Origin: Siphonodentalium dalli
Lineage: Eukaryota > Mollusca > Scaphopoda > Gadilida > Siphonodentaliidae
Direction: 5' to 3'
Assembly (NCBI GenBank): GCA_032622095.1
Contig: CP136061.1
Coordinates: forward strand, 43,223,797 to 43,287,796
Length of the DNA stretch: 64,000 bases
Shown: positions 20,546 to 32,808 of the stretch, in pieces
Numbering within the stretch: position 1 is the stretch's first letter
Layout of the letters: each line of letters opens with the position of its first letter
Made by a program: the position numbers and the translations under genes
Notes under the pieces: generated by a model
The model's database searches: none
Told to the model about the DNA's origin: nothing
Seen by the model: only the letters and a program-made list of their open reading frames with translations

Positions 20546-22569
20546 TAGTAATTCCCCTTCTGCGGTGGGTGATTTTTTGTACCATATGAGGAATAGACTA
20601 GATGTACAGGCTATTTATTTGTTGGTACTGAAGGAAAGAAGAAAACAATAGATTTTTCTCTTTCTGAGGAGACATTATTGTATGGCAAGAATTAGCGTTC
20701 CGTGAAATGTAACATAATGACTGTATAGAATTATTGCATGTCTTTATCGACGGGTCGGAGTGAACAACAGCGATAATATAAGGCTTTAACCACAACAAAT
20801 GTCCTTAGTTCGAGACATATAAGCATTGCGAGTAGCGTTATTACCTGAATCATCTAATTTACTTTGCATGAGACCATACCGATTGATAACGTCGCCTCCT
20901 TCTTGGTCTAAATCAATCGTATCTATTAGCGCATCGAAGTGGATTCTGTATAACCAATTACTCTACCCCAGCGCCGCAATTCTTTATGAACAAATCATTT
21001 TGTCATACGTTCCATTTAGTAACCAGATTTAATCAGCGGGAAGAGCTGCGCGCACGGAAGTATGTTTAACGTCCGTTTTATTTTCTCGATTGATACAAAG
21101 GAATCGATAACGGAGACGAATCGATTCTATGCAGCGATACCTTTTCTTTTAAACTATCGCTCTAATTGTATGGCAGATATAAACCTTCTGGAGGGCCTGG
21201 GGAAGTTATTCAATCTCTCTGGATAATTAAATATAAGAATCGACGAACTCAGCACGGCCGACAAATCATCTGTCATCTGCCCTGTCAGACCAAGAACCAA
21301 TACATGTCCCGATCCGGCAAACAGTTTGCGCTTCAAGAGTATCGAAATCGATCCAGTTAGTAATTCGTTACTTGAACTCGCACGCGGTCCGCTTCGAAAG
21401 GCGGAGCAGCATTACACACCAGTAGAATTGGATAACTTTAAATATCAACATTACATTTGCGCTATCTGGATACGTCGATTGTTCAATATTACCATTTATT
21501 TCTGTGGACGGTTGATGCGTCATGGGATAGAGTGTTCTTTTGGAGTTGTTTCATAAAACTTCACGGACAGGACACCGATATGTTACTACGGCTACTTCAG
21601 TGGACCATTCTTGGAATCATCGCGACTCAAATCTCGTATGGTGAGTATGTTATTCTAAAGCGGAAACATTACCTATACAATGAATAAATCCTATATTGCT
21701 ACCAAGATTTTGCCCCAAAAATCCTTTCAGGTAAATTTGTTTCTGGTTATTTGCTTACGATTGGTTTGGCACGATAACTTTCTTAGTGGTGGTATTGGAA
21801 AACTTTGGGTACATATACATATACTTTTATACAGGCATATGTCATCATATTCAACTATAGCTAGTAATCTAACAAAATATTCGCGTGTCACCATGTAGCC
21901 TGGGCATTGATCCCACAATGCATGTGCCTCCAGACGATTTGGCCCGTTACGAATAAGAACATGCACAACCATTCGTGTTCCACCGCCTCTGCGTACCGAA
22001 TAGGTTCCGAAACGACATAATATCGTCTACGGTCGTTATAGTTGTAAAGGATTAAACCCGGGCATTTAATTTGCGGTCCTTCCGTGTACTACATTTCAAA
22101 GTTCAAACATGCCTGGCGATGTATAAGGTATAATTTGGAGACCCTCTGAAACAATTACGAAACGAGCCACGCACTGTGTGAGCCCGCTGTACAGCGTTTC
22201 TCCAGGGATAGCCATTATAAGGCTGAAAGGGTCAGGTTATTCCGTTTTCAACTTTTCGGTGAACAAAGACAAGGACCGGTCTATCGCGCGAAATTCGATA
22301 GATAATTTCGATAATTTCTAGTTCATGGAAGTAAAAGTGCATTTTAATGAATTATTTTGTCTCCAAGTTGATAAAACTGCTTAGTGAATGTAACTTACCA
22401 TCTAGCCGTCGTCTGTCATTGTTTTTGCGACTCTCGCGCACTCAATGTCTCTTGTTGAATAGACTGGTTCCTGATCGAAGGCTGCAAACATCTGAAAATA
22501 CTGTAACATTACGCCCCCCCCCCCAGCGTCATTAAGGGTACTTGCACACACTCTCTACTTTGCACAGTG
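20546..22569. other. Non-coding, nothing recognised apart from one dispersed repeat
   Basis: 20905..21155 is the partner of the repeat at 16725..16925. The frames of 60 to 81 codons in this stretch overlap each other on both strands and carry no motif. There is a poly-C run of 12 near 22513. Confidence 0.45.
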
Positions 22570-22860
22570 TGTAATGCAGGCATATATGGTGCCAGAATAT
22601 GAAAGGAAACATGCATATAAATTATAATATGCATCGTTACCAAAGCTAACGACATGTCATGAGAAGTAAACTTTATGTAATTCCACATGCGAGATAATGA
22701 CATGCTATTTACAGGCAAACTTCGGTAGCATCGCTACATGTGGAACTGAACAGAGATTTTACTTCTCACTTAGTTAGCTGTGGTATAATTATACAGATTC
22801 ATGCATTTTTCCGTTCATATTCTGGCACCATGTGGTTTTCTACTACGAAATGTCAATTTT
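22570..22860. mobile_element. Foldback element of the ccgttcatattctggcacca family
   Basis: The left arm (tatggtgccagaatatgaaa, catgcatataa) and the right arm (tcatgcatttttccgttcat, tctggcaccatgtgg) are inverted copies with about 180 bp between. Inside, gagaagtaaactttatg faces tttacttctcac. Related pieces lie at 18.2, 19.6 and 59.7 kb. Confidence 0.6.
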
Positions 22861-22935
22861 TCAACTTGTCTTATATACCTCCAACCAATTACGAAGTGAG
22901 ATTTTGGAAGCTCGAATTGTTCATCTTATCATTAT

Positions 22936-23506
22936 TTAATCATAAGCTGTCAATCCACATAATACTATAAAACCATTGGTTGTCTCATTGTTAGCCATTA
23001 AAGTTATTACACATAATATCCAGCCGTTTACCCTGTGCCAATGCATTCTTCAATGCATTCGACCATAGGTCGCCTCGCATATATAAGAGAATGCATTGGC
23101 CTAATCATTTAAAAAAAAAAAATGTTTCATACAATTTTTAGGACATAAAATAAAAAACATCCATTACCCTGCAGGGAGCCCCACACATACATAGAAGCAT
23201 ATAGAAGAGTGTCGTCTGCTCATGTTTGTCTGGGGCTCTGTATGGGTGAAATTATAAAATTGTTAAAGAATACAAGAAACATTTATTAAAATTGTAAAAA
23301 ATTGTTAGGCCAATGCATTCTCTTATATATGCGAGGCGACCTATGGCTGACTCGCATATATAAGAGAATGCATTGGCACAGGTTAAAAAATCCCGAATTT
23401 GAACTGGATTTGATATGGCGGGTGACATATATAATTTAATCATAAGCTGTCAATCCACATAATACTATAAAACCATTGGTTGTCTCATAGTTAGCCATTC
23501 AAGTTA
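22936..23506. repeat. 71-bp direct repeats bracketing a palindromic MITE variant
   Basis: Positions 22936..23006 and 23435..23506 both read tttaatcataagctgtcaat...accattggttgtctcat.gttagccatt.aagttatt and differ at only a few bases. Between them, 23031..23384, is a variant of the piggyBac-like palindromic element (ccaatgcattctctta, gaccataggtcgcctcgc). It lacks the CCC ends and contains about 150 bp of other DNA with ctgcagggagccccacac/tctggggctctgtatggg. The left palindrome is damaged. Confidence 0.7.
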
Positions 23507-25020
23507 TTTCTCGACAACCTAAATATCTTGATTACTTCTGCTAATGAAATGACAACACTCATAGTAGCATCATGCCATATGACCATGCCCATATACCGCC
23601 TGCCTAAAATGTACATGGAAACTATTCGATACTTTTTGCGATATAAACGGGACTTACGATGCTGCATAAAACATCATTCAGGTAGTACTGCTCTACCATT
23701 ACATTTACTGCTAATTACGCATCAGTCTTTAGGTACATAAGTACCTCGAAAAATCAACAAAACTCGATCGAGCTAACATTTGCAAATAAATGTAGTTTCA
23801 GAAACTAACAACACACGTGTCACAGTACATGCGAAATATAAAGAGGAACACCTGCTGCCACAGTGGAGTGACCAGTTGATCAGTGCGTGTACACTGTTCA
23901 CTAGCCAATCAAAATCGACGAATCCATGACACCACTTGATCACTGATAATTGGATGTTTGTAAAAAAAATCAGATCAAACCCTCGATCTGTAATTTGAGC
24001 TGAGATACTCATATACAAAATTCTATCACGCGCCGCTATAGTAAATTTATCTTCAAACTTTTCGGTTACTTATGATAACTCATAACTTTAATCGAAACAA
24101 GAGTTAATTATTTCTTAATTATACATCCTTCCAAAGTACGAAGACATAATTTGGAAGCTCGAATGAGCCATGTCTGTTTATCTTGCTTTCAGATAAAAGA
24201 CCCAAGTTATGGTCATCGTCATCATACTAGTAACCATAACTATACTCTCGTGACTGTTTATTATTAGCATATTAGGTATTCTCGAAATATGTCTCCATTC
24301 AAATAGCTAAATTTATTTCGGAGTCTATAATATTGTCTTTCATTCTGCCGTTGGAATACAAAACAATAAGGTCTACCAATTGTTCCATAGAAATGATTCT
24401 TCCGTGTTGATTTTTTCCTTGGCCATCGGCGCACCTGCAGACACGCACAGTTTTCCATTAATGCCTGTAATTGAACATAATTTAATTAATTTTTCTCAGC
24501 ATTCTGTGGTCGGGTCAACTATATCGATAGCAACAAAGGCGTATCTTTCGTGGCGCTCATGAATAATTCATTGTGTATGCGTGCATGTAATACAATGGTA
24601 TTGCTAAGTGGTTTACTATGGCTGTTGATACGTAATTACACGTCCCTGGCATGGAGCAGGTCTGAACTGAGACATATTTCAGCAAAGATTGGTATTTTAT
24701 TCTGGCGATGCGTGATAATAGATGGACTTGTTTCCTGAGGTGTGTAATCGCCATATGTCGCTGTTCTGTTATATAGAATCAAGATACACATCGCCGTCGA
24801 CTTGGTACTATATAAAGTACAGCCCATGGGTGGGTTAACCATTTCTATACTAAATGCATTATCCTACCCAGGTAAAACGTATTAGGATTGTCTATTATTC
24901 ATTTGGAGGGGTGTCCATGAAATATAAGCACACGAGAGAGAGAGAAACATATAATACAAGAGCAGAATGATTCATATACATAGGTGGAAAATGTTCAGAT
25001 AAAAAGTTTCCTCAGGGAAC
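23507..25020. other. Non-coding, nothing recognised
   Basis: Frames up to 81 codons without motif. A purine-rich (ga)n stretch lies near 24933. 24120..24160 weakly resembles 22880..22920 (attttggaagctcgaa). Confidence 0.45.
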
Positions 25021-26716
25021 TATACTCATTAACGGTGTAAACCCTTTTTTCCGAAGTTCCGATACTCCGAAGGTCCGATACTCCGAAGATCCGATACTCC
25101 GAGGGTCCGATACTCCGAAAGTCCAATACTCCGAAGGTCCCATATTACGGAGGTCCGATACTCCGAAGGTCCGATAATGCGAAGGTCCAATATTCCGAAG
25201 GTGCAATAGTCCGAATGTCCAATACTCCGAAGGTCCAATATTCCGAAGGTGCAATAGTCCGAATGTCCAATACTCCGAAGGTCCTATATTGCGAAGGTTC
25301 AACACTCCGAACGTCCTATATTCCGAAGACCCAACACTCCGAAGGTTCTATATTCCGAAGAGCCAATACTCCGAAGAGCCAATACTCTGAAGGTCCGATA
25401 CTCCGAAGGTCCGATTATTTAGGGCTGCCAATTGATATGCGTATGTAAATTTATTTATATTAAAGCCTCTACTATATATATGCAACGATGTAAGCTCAGC
25501 ATTCAATGACATCGCGGCGGGGAGTTGAATGAGCCGTAGTCCCAACTATGGCCACACGCAGGAACCTGGCAATATGGCAAAATATTAGAATACGAATAAA
25601 TGTATTTGCTCATTCGTGAAATATTTATATGTTTAAGGCAGACGACCCCCTCCCATGGCGCCTTACATATATTTATATAGTACGCGGTCTTACAACTATG
25701 TAACTTCCCTCTCTTCTCCCATTCTCTATCACTCTATCACTCTCGCTCTCTCTTCTTCGCTCTCTCCTGGCCCTCTCACCGCCTCTCTCGACAGTATTAC
25801 TACACATATATATATATATGATTATTAACTCTGTTCCTTTCCCAACATCTGTTCCTCTTCTCACTATCCCTCTCCCTCCTTCCATCTTGACACTATCAAT
25901 ACATGTATATATATCTCCGACATTATACGTCCAATCCTTCCCATCCGACCCTCTCAACTTAACGCGCAAAAAAATGGTTGTGTTGAGTTTCAAAGTGGGT
26001 CGAACAGTGGTCCAAATGCTGATCGGGTCGAAAAATGTTGGTATTTGAAGGAAATGACTCGTGGAACGTCCTCGGTGATGTGGGATGAAAATTGGGCCGA
26101 AAATGGGTAGCCATCTTGGCCATATATTTTGAGCCGAAAAAAGTTGGGTCAATTTTGAAAAAGTTGGTCAAAAAGTGGTCCGAGTCATGCTGCTCGGGCC
26201 AAAACATATAACTTGGGTCATTTCCCCCATTTTCGACTCACTTGTTCAAACTCGACCCAACTTTTTATCGGCATAAAATATTTGGCCGAGGTGGCTATAA
26301 ACGAATTTGGGGTCATTCCGGTCATGTTATGATATATGATGAATAACAAATACAGAACACAATTCACGTCGCTTGCTCTCGCCTTAGGCTCACTGGGACG
26401 ATGCGGAATCTCAGAATCCCACAGTCACGACAATGCACAAAGCATCGGTAGATCTATCCATATAATTGTCTATCAAAGGTCTGCACGCGGTGAATTCTAT
26501 CGTTATATCGGAAAACATTCGGAGTATTGGGTCTTCGGTGTGCTAGACCTTCGGACGATTGGACATTCGCAGTATTAATACTTCGGAAAATATCGGATCT
26601 TCGGAGTATTTAGCCTTCGGAATATCGGACCTTCGTAGCATTGGATCTTCGGAATATCGGACCTTAGTAGTTTTGGGTCTTCGGAATAAAGGTACGCTAC
26701 CTCGTTAACGAGTATT
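25021..26716. mobile_element. Foldback element with inverted 16-bp minisatellite arms
   Basis: The left arm 25050..25415 is about 23 copies of tccgatactccgaagg with changes. The right arm about 26508..26693 is the inverse (ccttcggaatatcgga). Outside the arrays, actcattaacgg (25024) faces cgttaacgagta (26703), so a short outer inverted repeat closes the unit. The 1.1-kb centre includes pyrimidine-rich DNA and words with cgacccaactttt. It has no convincing gene; the long frames there come from repeats or low complexity. Confidence 0.7.
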
Positions 26717-27172
26717 AAGAATAGAAATTATCGCTCGAATTATTATGTGAAATTCCGTGTAATACAAATGTTGCATATCGGCATTGCTTTTTCGCTGTAA
26801 AAACGCAATTCTACGGCCTCGATTTGGACAATTTTATGCTATGTCAGTTGTCAGTCTGTGTAAACATATACACTCGGAGCCATGCTACCATAGGCCTACT
26901 GAGTCGGTCGTAATCTCGTCGAAATGTCATTGCTCGTACATGTGCAGCCTTCGCTCGAATTACGTCACATCACATAGCGCTAATCGTTTTGATTGGACAC
27001 TTTTATCTTGTAGCTACTAGTCGTGATATCTGATTAGTCTACTGATGTGGAATCCCGCGGTTCGGGAATTATAAAGTCTACGACACGTAATCAGACCCAT
27101 GCACTGCACTGTATTTCTATATATTGAGACCGGTCAGTTGTCGGCCGAATAATAAACCCGTGAGTTGTGGTG
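26717..27172. other. Non-coding, nothing recognised
   Basis: No motif-bearing ORF and no repeat partner seen. Confidence 0.45.
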
Positions 27173-27176
27173 TTAA

Positions 27177-27613
27177 AGGTACACAATCCGAGCAGACGGT
27201 CCCCATACCATCAATATACAACAACAACATTTCTTCAAAATACGCTTTAATTATCAAAATCGATTTATTGCAACAAACTAATGCTAACAACTGTCAACTA
27301 TGGTATAAAATTTCCCAAAACTTGTTATTTATTAACATTTTGTTCAACAAAATATGGCCCTATTATCACTGAAGTATCACGAAATTGATTTTTGAGTTAT
27401 CCATCTTCATCCGCAATTTTGTCCGAGACCCTCCGCTTGACCACATGTTTCTGGGCCACATATTATTACACATCTCGAGAAATAACAAACTTCAAAAATC
27501 GATATCTGATCACTCTGAGCTTGGATGGGTGGGTTCCTCGACTCGAATCAAATATTTTGTTACCCCCGAAGTAAAAATAGTAATGTAGGAGCGTCTGATC
27601 GGATTGAGTACCT
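27177..27613. mobile_element. TTAA-flanked MITE with AGGTAC ends (copy 1)
   Basis: TTAA at 27173..27176 and 27614..27617. Inverted termini are AGGTACACAATCCGAGCAGACG and its near-inverse ending TCGGATTGAGTACCT. Internal caacaacatttcttcaaaat recurs inverted in the copy at 28473..28787. Non-coding. Confidence 0.8.
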
Positions 27614-27617
27614 TTAA

Positions 27618-28282
27618 CATATTCGGTTGGGACAAATATCAACCTTTCGTTTGACATATAAAAGGAGCCCTCTATATACGTGCTATAATCTTCGAGTTAT
27701 CTCCCGTTTCACGTCATTACAAATTATGTTCAGCTGTTTGTGGTTTTGTTCCTCATTTCATCCCATTCTTTTGTCTTTATCCCGCATTAAGGGAGAGGTC
27801 AAGTGAACAACTTTGAATGGGGATTTCAATGCAAATCTCCGGAGCAAACGTTATGTATGAAGCAGTTGTCCGGAAACCAAAGCAGGCATATCATTGAACA
27901 GTCATAATATTTAACCGTAGGTAAATTATACAAATTTTGCAATAAATATATTTTTTAGAATTTTTTTTTACGGAATACCATTACATGACCTACATTTGAA
28001 AAAATCATTATAAAATTCAAAAATAAATATACCAACATTATAATGGAACACGTTCCAAGCGGACCCGCCAGATAAATACCTATTGTGTTCAATACCACAT
28101 CAAGTCACACTCAGAAGTATGTGCAACTCTGTAACTTTTACTCCACAGATTTTAATGGGGAAGTCCCCATTAAAAATTGATCTCCCCTTAATTGCGTGCT
28201 ACACTGAAATAACGAACGTACATAAATTATAGTCTTAAATAGTAATATTTACCATCATAATATAAACAAACACCAGGAAAGT
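27618..28282. other. Non-coding, nothing recognised
   Basis: AT-rich, no ORF of note and no repeat partner seen. Confidence 0.4.
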
Positions 28283-28468
28283 ATCTTTTTATGCTTTTAT
28301 TTACGTAACAATGGTCAAACATATGACAATAACATATTGTTTATGCGATATTTCTTATTTGTATACGGACAAAGTCTGTCTACATTTTAATATTCTTTCT
28401 GTTTGTGGTGGTTTTTGACCGGTGGAAATATTTTCACAGCATACCCACCGCCAAGGCCTCTCGTACCT
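28283..28468. mobile_element. 3' fragment of the AGGCACGGGCGG element family
   Basis: Matches the right third of the element at 34034..34549 (gcttttatttacgtaacaa, ataacatattgtttatgc, ggtggtttttgacc, catacccaccgcc). It ends CGTACCT directly at a TTAA (28469..28472), which is also the left target site of the next element. The 5' part is missing. Confidence 0.65.
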
Positions 28469-28472
28469 TTAA

Positions 28473-28787
28473 AGATACATAACCAGACATAACTCTCCTA
28501 AATTACTATTTCTTTGGCTTCGGGGTGGGGGGGGGGTGTAAAAACATTTGATTCGAGCCGAGGAACTTACACATCAAAGCTAAAAGAGTTATCAGAGTTT
28601 TTCATCACCTGGAACGAAATTGCGTTGAACAAACTGTTGATATATAACATATTTTGGAAAATTTTGACAGTGGTTAGTATTATTTTTTGGTAATTAATCA
28701 ATTTTGATAACTATAGCGTCTTTTGAAGAAATGTTGTTGTAATAATTATGATGATATAGAGTTACCATCGAATCTGATTGTGTATCT
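28473..28787. mobile_element. TTAA-flanked MITE with AGATAC/GTATCT ends (copy 2, inverted)
   Basis: TTAA at 28469..28472 and 28788..28791. Termini are AGATACATAACCAGA and TCTGATTGTGTATCT. The inner part contains gcgtcttttgaagaaatgtt, the inverse of the copy at 27.2 kb, and a G run near 28527. It shares its left TTAA with the element fragment before it. Confidence 0.75.
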
Positions 28788-28857
28788 TTAATTGTTTATC
28801 TAAAACTTATTTTCGAGTTATGTTTTATGTACACATAATATGTCATGGTGTAAGTAT

Positions 28858-29111
28858 CAAGCCTTGAAATAGTGTGTCTGTCATTTGCAGAATGAGGTCC
28901 CCAGAGGGTGAATTTAGTGATGCTACCCCGCATAGCGGGCTAGCATCACCAAATTCACCCTATGGAGACCTCATTCTGCTTACACCTCAGCAGAATGAGG
29001 TTCCCAGAGGGTGAATTTAGTGATGCTAACCCGCTATGCGGGGTAGCATCACTAAATTCACCCTCTGTGGACCTCATTCTGCAAATGACAGACACACAAT
29101 TTCAAGGCTTG
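28858..29111. mobile_element. hAT-type MITE made of nested hairpins (copy 1)
   Basis: The 8-bp direct repeat GTAAGTAT flanks it at 28850..28857 and 29112..29119. Termini are CAAGCCTTGAAATAGTGTG and the inverse ending TTTCAAGGCTTG. The 254 bp are an outer inverted repeat enclosing two further hairpins, each with ggtgaatttagtgatgct facing agcatcac.aaattcacc and a centre ccgcatagcggg. An 8-bp duplication and CA..TG ends fit the hAT superfamily. The second copy is at 54806..55046. Confidence 0.9.
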
Positions 29112-29235
29112 GTAAGTATTTTGCTTGAACTTACTTTATAATTATTATATATTATACAAACTAAACAAAATTGATACATGTTTAATGAATTATTAATGTT
29201 TGTTGAACGGGAGCGTCACAATCACTTGAAGAATA

Positions 29236-29448
29236 CAGTAATGCCCTAAGTAATCGACTCCTTAACCACAGCAGAATTATGGGTAATTTTTCAGGATTTA
29301 GTCGGAAATATGGTTTGTTGCCATTCATCGGAAAGCTCTCCCCGAGAGCTTTCCGATGAATGGCAACAAGCCATATTTCCGACTAAATCCTGAAAAATTA
29401 CCCATAATTCTGCTGTGGTTAAGGAGTCGATTACTTAGGGCATTATTA
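29236..29448. mobile_element. Fully palindromic Tc1/mariner-type MITE (copy 2)
   Basis: 213 bp, same length and layout as 16181..16393, with TA at 29234..29235 and 29449..29450. The arms meet at ggaaagctctccccgagagc. The right terminus has two changes (CATTATTA for CATTACTG). Arm-to-arm identity remains very high. Confidence 0.85.
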
Positions 29449-30090
29449 TATGAAGGAAACCAATCGAGACTGGCCATGCATCATATTTATGTGTGGGAAT
29501 ATCATCCGTTCATCATATTTAGGCAAACATCAATCCTCTGTATTGAATAATTAAATGAAATATCTTTTTATGCGCGTGAATGACATTTAAACCAAACAAA
29601 AACTATTTGCTCGAATTGGAACCTGGCGGCTCATATCAACATAAAACAACCCCGGGGGGTTTCCATTCAATGATAATTAACAGTGTCGAGATTCCTGCAT
29701 GATCCCGAAAGTAGAATCGATTCCAAGGTCTTTGAATTGCGTGTTCACGGCCATCTAAATCAACATGGTGTAATCGATCAGAGGATTTGGATAACGCCCA
29801 TAGAGGGTTGTGATATGTGGTAACTGCTACAATAGTGCAGAGGCCAAACGTGATCAAGTTGAAACCAATTAGTTTTAAAGAACAGATATATATCGTTCAC
29901 GAAAATGACAGTAAGAAACAACGGAATCACTGGTGCCTATGATAAAATCGACGATGAATGATATTAAGTTTGATTTCGCATTCATTTGGAGTCGAAAATA
30001 TATGATTTGCTGAACAATAGCACTTTTTCAAGGAAATATTTGTTTTCAAATATGATCATTCAAACAAATATCGCAAACATGCCAAACTAT
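29449..30090. other. Non-coding with a dispersed repeat copy
   Basis: 29645..29770 (ttccattcaa, gcatgatcccg, tagaatcgattccaag, tctttgaattgcg) recurs at 31955..32070 with changes; the family is unclassified. Nothing else recognised. Confidence 0.5.
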
Positions 30091-30550
30091 ATCATCCATA
30101 TAGTGTAGTAGTTATCATCCATATAGTGTAGTAGTTATCATCCATATAGTGTAGTAGTTATCATCCATATAGTGTAGTAGTTATCATCCATATAGTGTAG
30201 TAGTTATCATCCATATAGTGTAGTAGTTATCATCCATATAGTGTAGTAGTTATCATCCATATAGTGTAGTAGTTATCATCCATATAGTGTAGTAGTTATC
30301 ATCCATATAGTGTAGTAGTTATCATCCATATAGTGTAGTAGTTATCATCCATATAGTGTAGTAGTTATCATCCATATAGTGTAGTAGTTATCATCCATAT
30401 AGTGTAGTAGTTATCATCCATATAGTGTAGTAGTTATCATCCATATAGTGTAGTAGTTATCATCCATATAGTGTAGTAGTTATCATCCATATAGTGTAGT
30501 AGTTATCATCCATATAGTGTAGTAGTTATCATCCATATAGTGTAGTAGTT
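30091..30550. repeat. Perfect 23-bp satellite, 20 copies
   Basis: The unit starts atcatccatatagtgtagta and is followed by gtt. It repeats exactly 20 times over 460 bp with no difference that I can see between copies. Such uniformity suggests a recent expansion or ongoing homogenisation. There are no spacers, so it is not a CRISPR array. Confidence 0.97.
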
Positions 30551-32804
30551 ATCGGACCAGCATTTGTAGCTAGATGTTGACAGGAATTGTGTACAGTTTG
30601 CGAGATGTTGGACTGTAGCTAGCCCTCCCCAAACACATTTTTGGTCGAAAAATGACATATCTTTGACTTCACAAAATGTCGTAATTGATATTAATGGGAC
30701 CCACCATGAATCGAGCGATGATATGTTGATCCAGAGGTACCGTTTAATTGATTAAAGATGTGTTCAGACTTCCCGACACCCAATTACATCAACAACAACA
30801 ACTTAGTTTATTGATAGGACTGATATTTGTTATAAACAACACATGACAACCTATATAATTCGCATCGTGTAATAGTTCTATGGAAGTCTTATGTAGGTAT
30901 GGACGAAACGTAGTGCTAGCAGGAAGTATACCATTTATATGGGTGGTATGCTTCCCAAAATCATATACAGTGCACTTTAGTGAAAAGCCGCTGGCAAATA
31001 CGAAAGGTGAATTTTATGTTTTGAGTGCCCCTACCCAATTTGAACTCTTAAACACACCACGAATTAAAATTATATGCTCTCAATATTAAGTGTGGGTGTG
31101 GACAAATGGTATTTTTTATCAGTGTTTATGGATAGGTTGTTCCCGAAAGCATGTGGCACCTTACAAAAAAACGGTTGTTTAGGACCCCCAACCCAATTTG
31201 AAGACTCTAATACACGACACACTGGAGTGATCTATATGCTCTCAACGTTAATTGAGGGTATTATATATTTATAGATGGATTGGGTTCAGAAAGCCTTGTA
31301 CACTTAACGAAACGCGCTGTCAAATAAGAAAGGCGAATTTTCTATGTTTTGATGACCCATACCCTAAGGAAATTTGTTAAAGTTGTTGTCAGATGTAAAT
31401 TTTCGACTTAAAATGTGTTATGTGGAAGGGTAGCTAAATTTCAGTATATCGCAAATGTGCGCAATTTCTGTTAACTTATTTCTATATATATCTTATCTGA
31501 TAACACATATGTGGATTAAATAATTTGGCATTAATGCGACATTCGTTTGAATGAAATTTGAAAAACAATATTTTCGTTGACAAATATGTTAGGACTAAGC
31601 CACGGGGCTCGCTTTATCAGACTAACGAATTATTGGGAAATGTCACTGGTGGTTGTCATTCATCATCGATTTGACAATAGCCACCAGTGATTCCCTTATG
31701 TTTCACTATCATTTTCGTGAACCATACATTTTTCTTCTTATCTTTTTTTCCTTCAATTTGGCCGCTGCACTACAAGCGAGCGTCTCACAAAAATATCTCT
31801 CGGAGTGCACTATGGTACGTTCGCTTCTTAATTGTGAAGGGCGCTGGGGCTGACTGCAAGTTTTAAACAGTTGACAGTGGCTCCTGAGACACATGGCAAA
31901 CAAAACGAACAACACTGTACTATATAACGACGAATTAAATCAGCACGAAGCGATCCCCGGGAGGTTCCATTCAACGAACATTATCAGTGCATGCATGGTG
32001 TGACTCCGGTATGATCCCGTAATTAGAATCGATTCCAAGCTCTTTGAATCGCGTTTTCAAGTACCTCTAAATCGTGAGAACATACCAACCTAGACGGACA
32101 ACTCGCGGCATAATTCCATTTCTTTTAAATTGCGATGCTGATATCTCTTCGTCGACACGAAACAGTGCGTGCAAATTACGGAGGCGTATTATCTTAAATT
32201 TAAATTTAAATAGACATGGCTCATTCGAAAATCAAAATATTGTCTACGTAATTTTTAGGAACGGATACGATAGTTCGATAAATACAAGAAATATTGACAT
32301 ACCAGCTTCATTTGCTCTGAAAAACCTTTGCCAAAGTCACAGCCATGTTCTAATTTTTCGCCAAACGTCAGACAAATGCTCTTTATTTCTACCATATATA
32401 TCAAGAATAGACTAACACGGAACGCTCGTTTCTGTTCCATGTCGTCCAAATGGCTGCTTTTTGTTTGAGACTCAAACAACCTGTTCATAGTGGTATTTTA
32501 ATGACTTCATTGCGTCATTACAGAATGCTCGCAGAAAGGCAGTTCAGATATTTATTTACTTATTTCGATACCGGGAAAAAATCAAAAGCGAATAATATGA
32601 AGTGTATTTTGGCGCGCAAACCGACATGTGGCTTTAAATCTATTACATGTTCATCTTACATTCCGATGATCAAATTAGGTATGTATTTATATTGTGTGTT
32701 TCAGGCTCAACATTGACAGCCAATATACAAAATACTACGTACAAATTGCCATTAAACAAAGCTACTTCTTCAAACTAGCGGATTCATTGTGAATCTAAGA
32801 TTAC
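30551..32804. other. Non-coding with an internal tandem duplication
   Basis: About 30880..31370 holds two and a half degenerate copies of a unit near 190 bp (ttcccaaaatc or ttcccgaaagc, cctacccaatttgaa or caacccaatttgaag, tatatgctctcaa). 31955..32070 is the repeat partner of 29.65 kb. Frames of 60 to 113 codons at 31.6 to 32.7 kb show no family motif. A small inverted pair tgtcactggtggttgtcatt / gacaatagccaccagtga lies at 31640..31690. Confidence 0.5.
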
Positions 32805-32808
32805 TTAA

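Noticed and set aside
25012-25448. Repetitive proteins on both strands (LRNIGPSEYW..., SNTPKVQYSEG...)
   Set aside because: Translations of the 16-bp minisatellite in all frames; no gene.
25673-26152. 159-codon minus-strand ORF
   Set aside because: Low-complexity Arg/Glu-rich reading of pyrimidine repeats within the foldback element, with no domain.
30091-30550. CRISPR-like array
   Set aside because: Copies are contiguous with no spacers, and the sequence is eukaryotic; it is a simple satellite.
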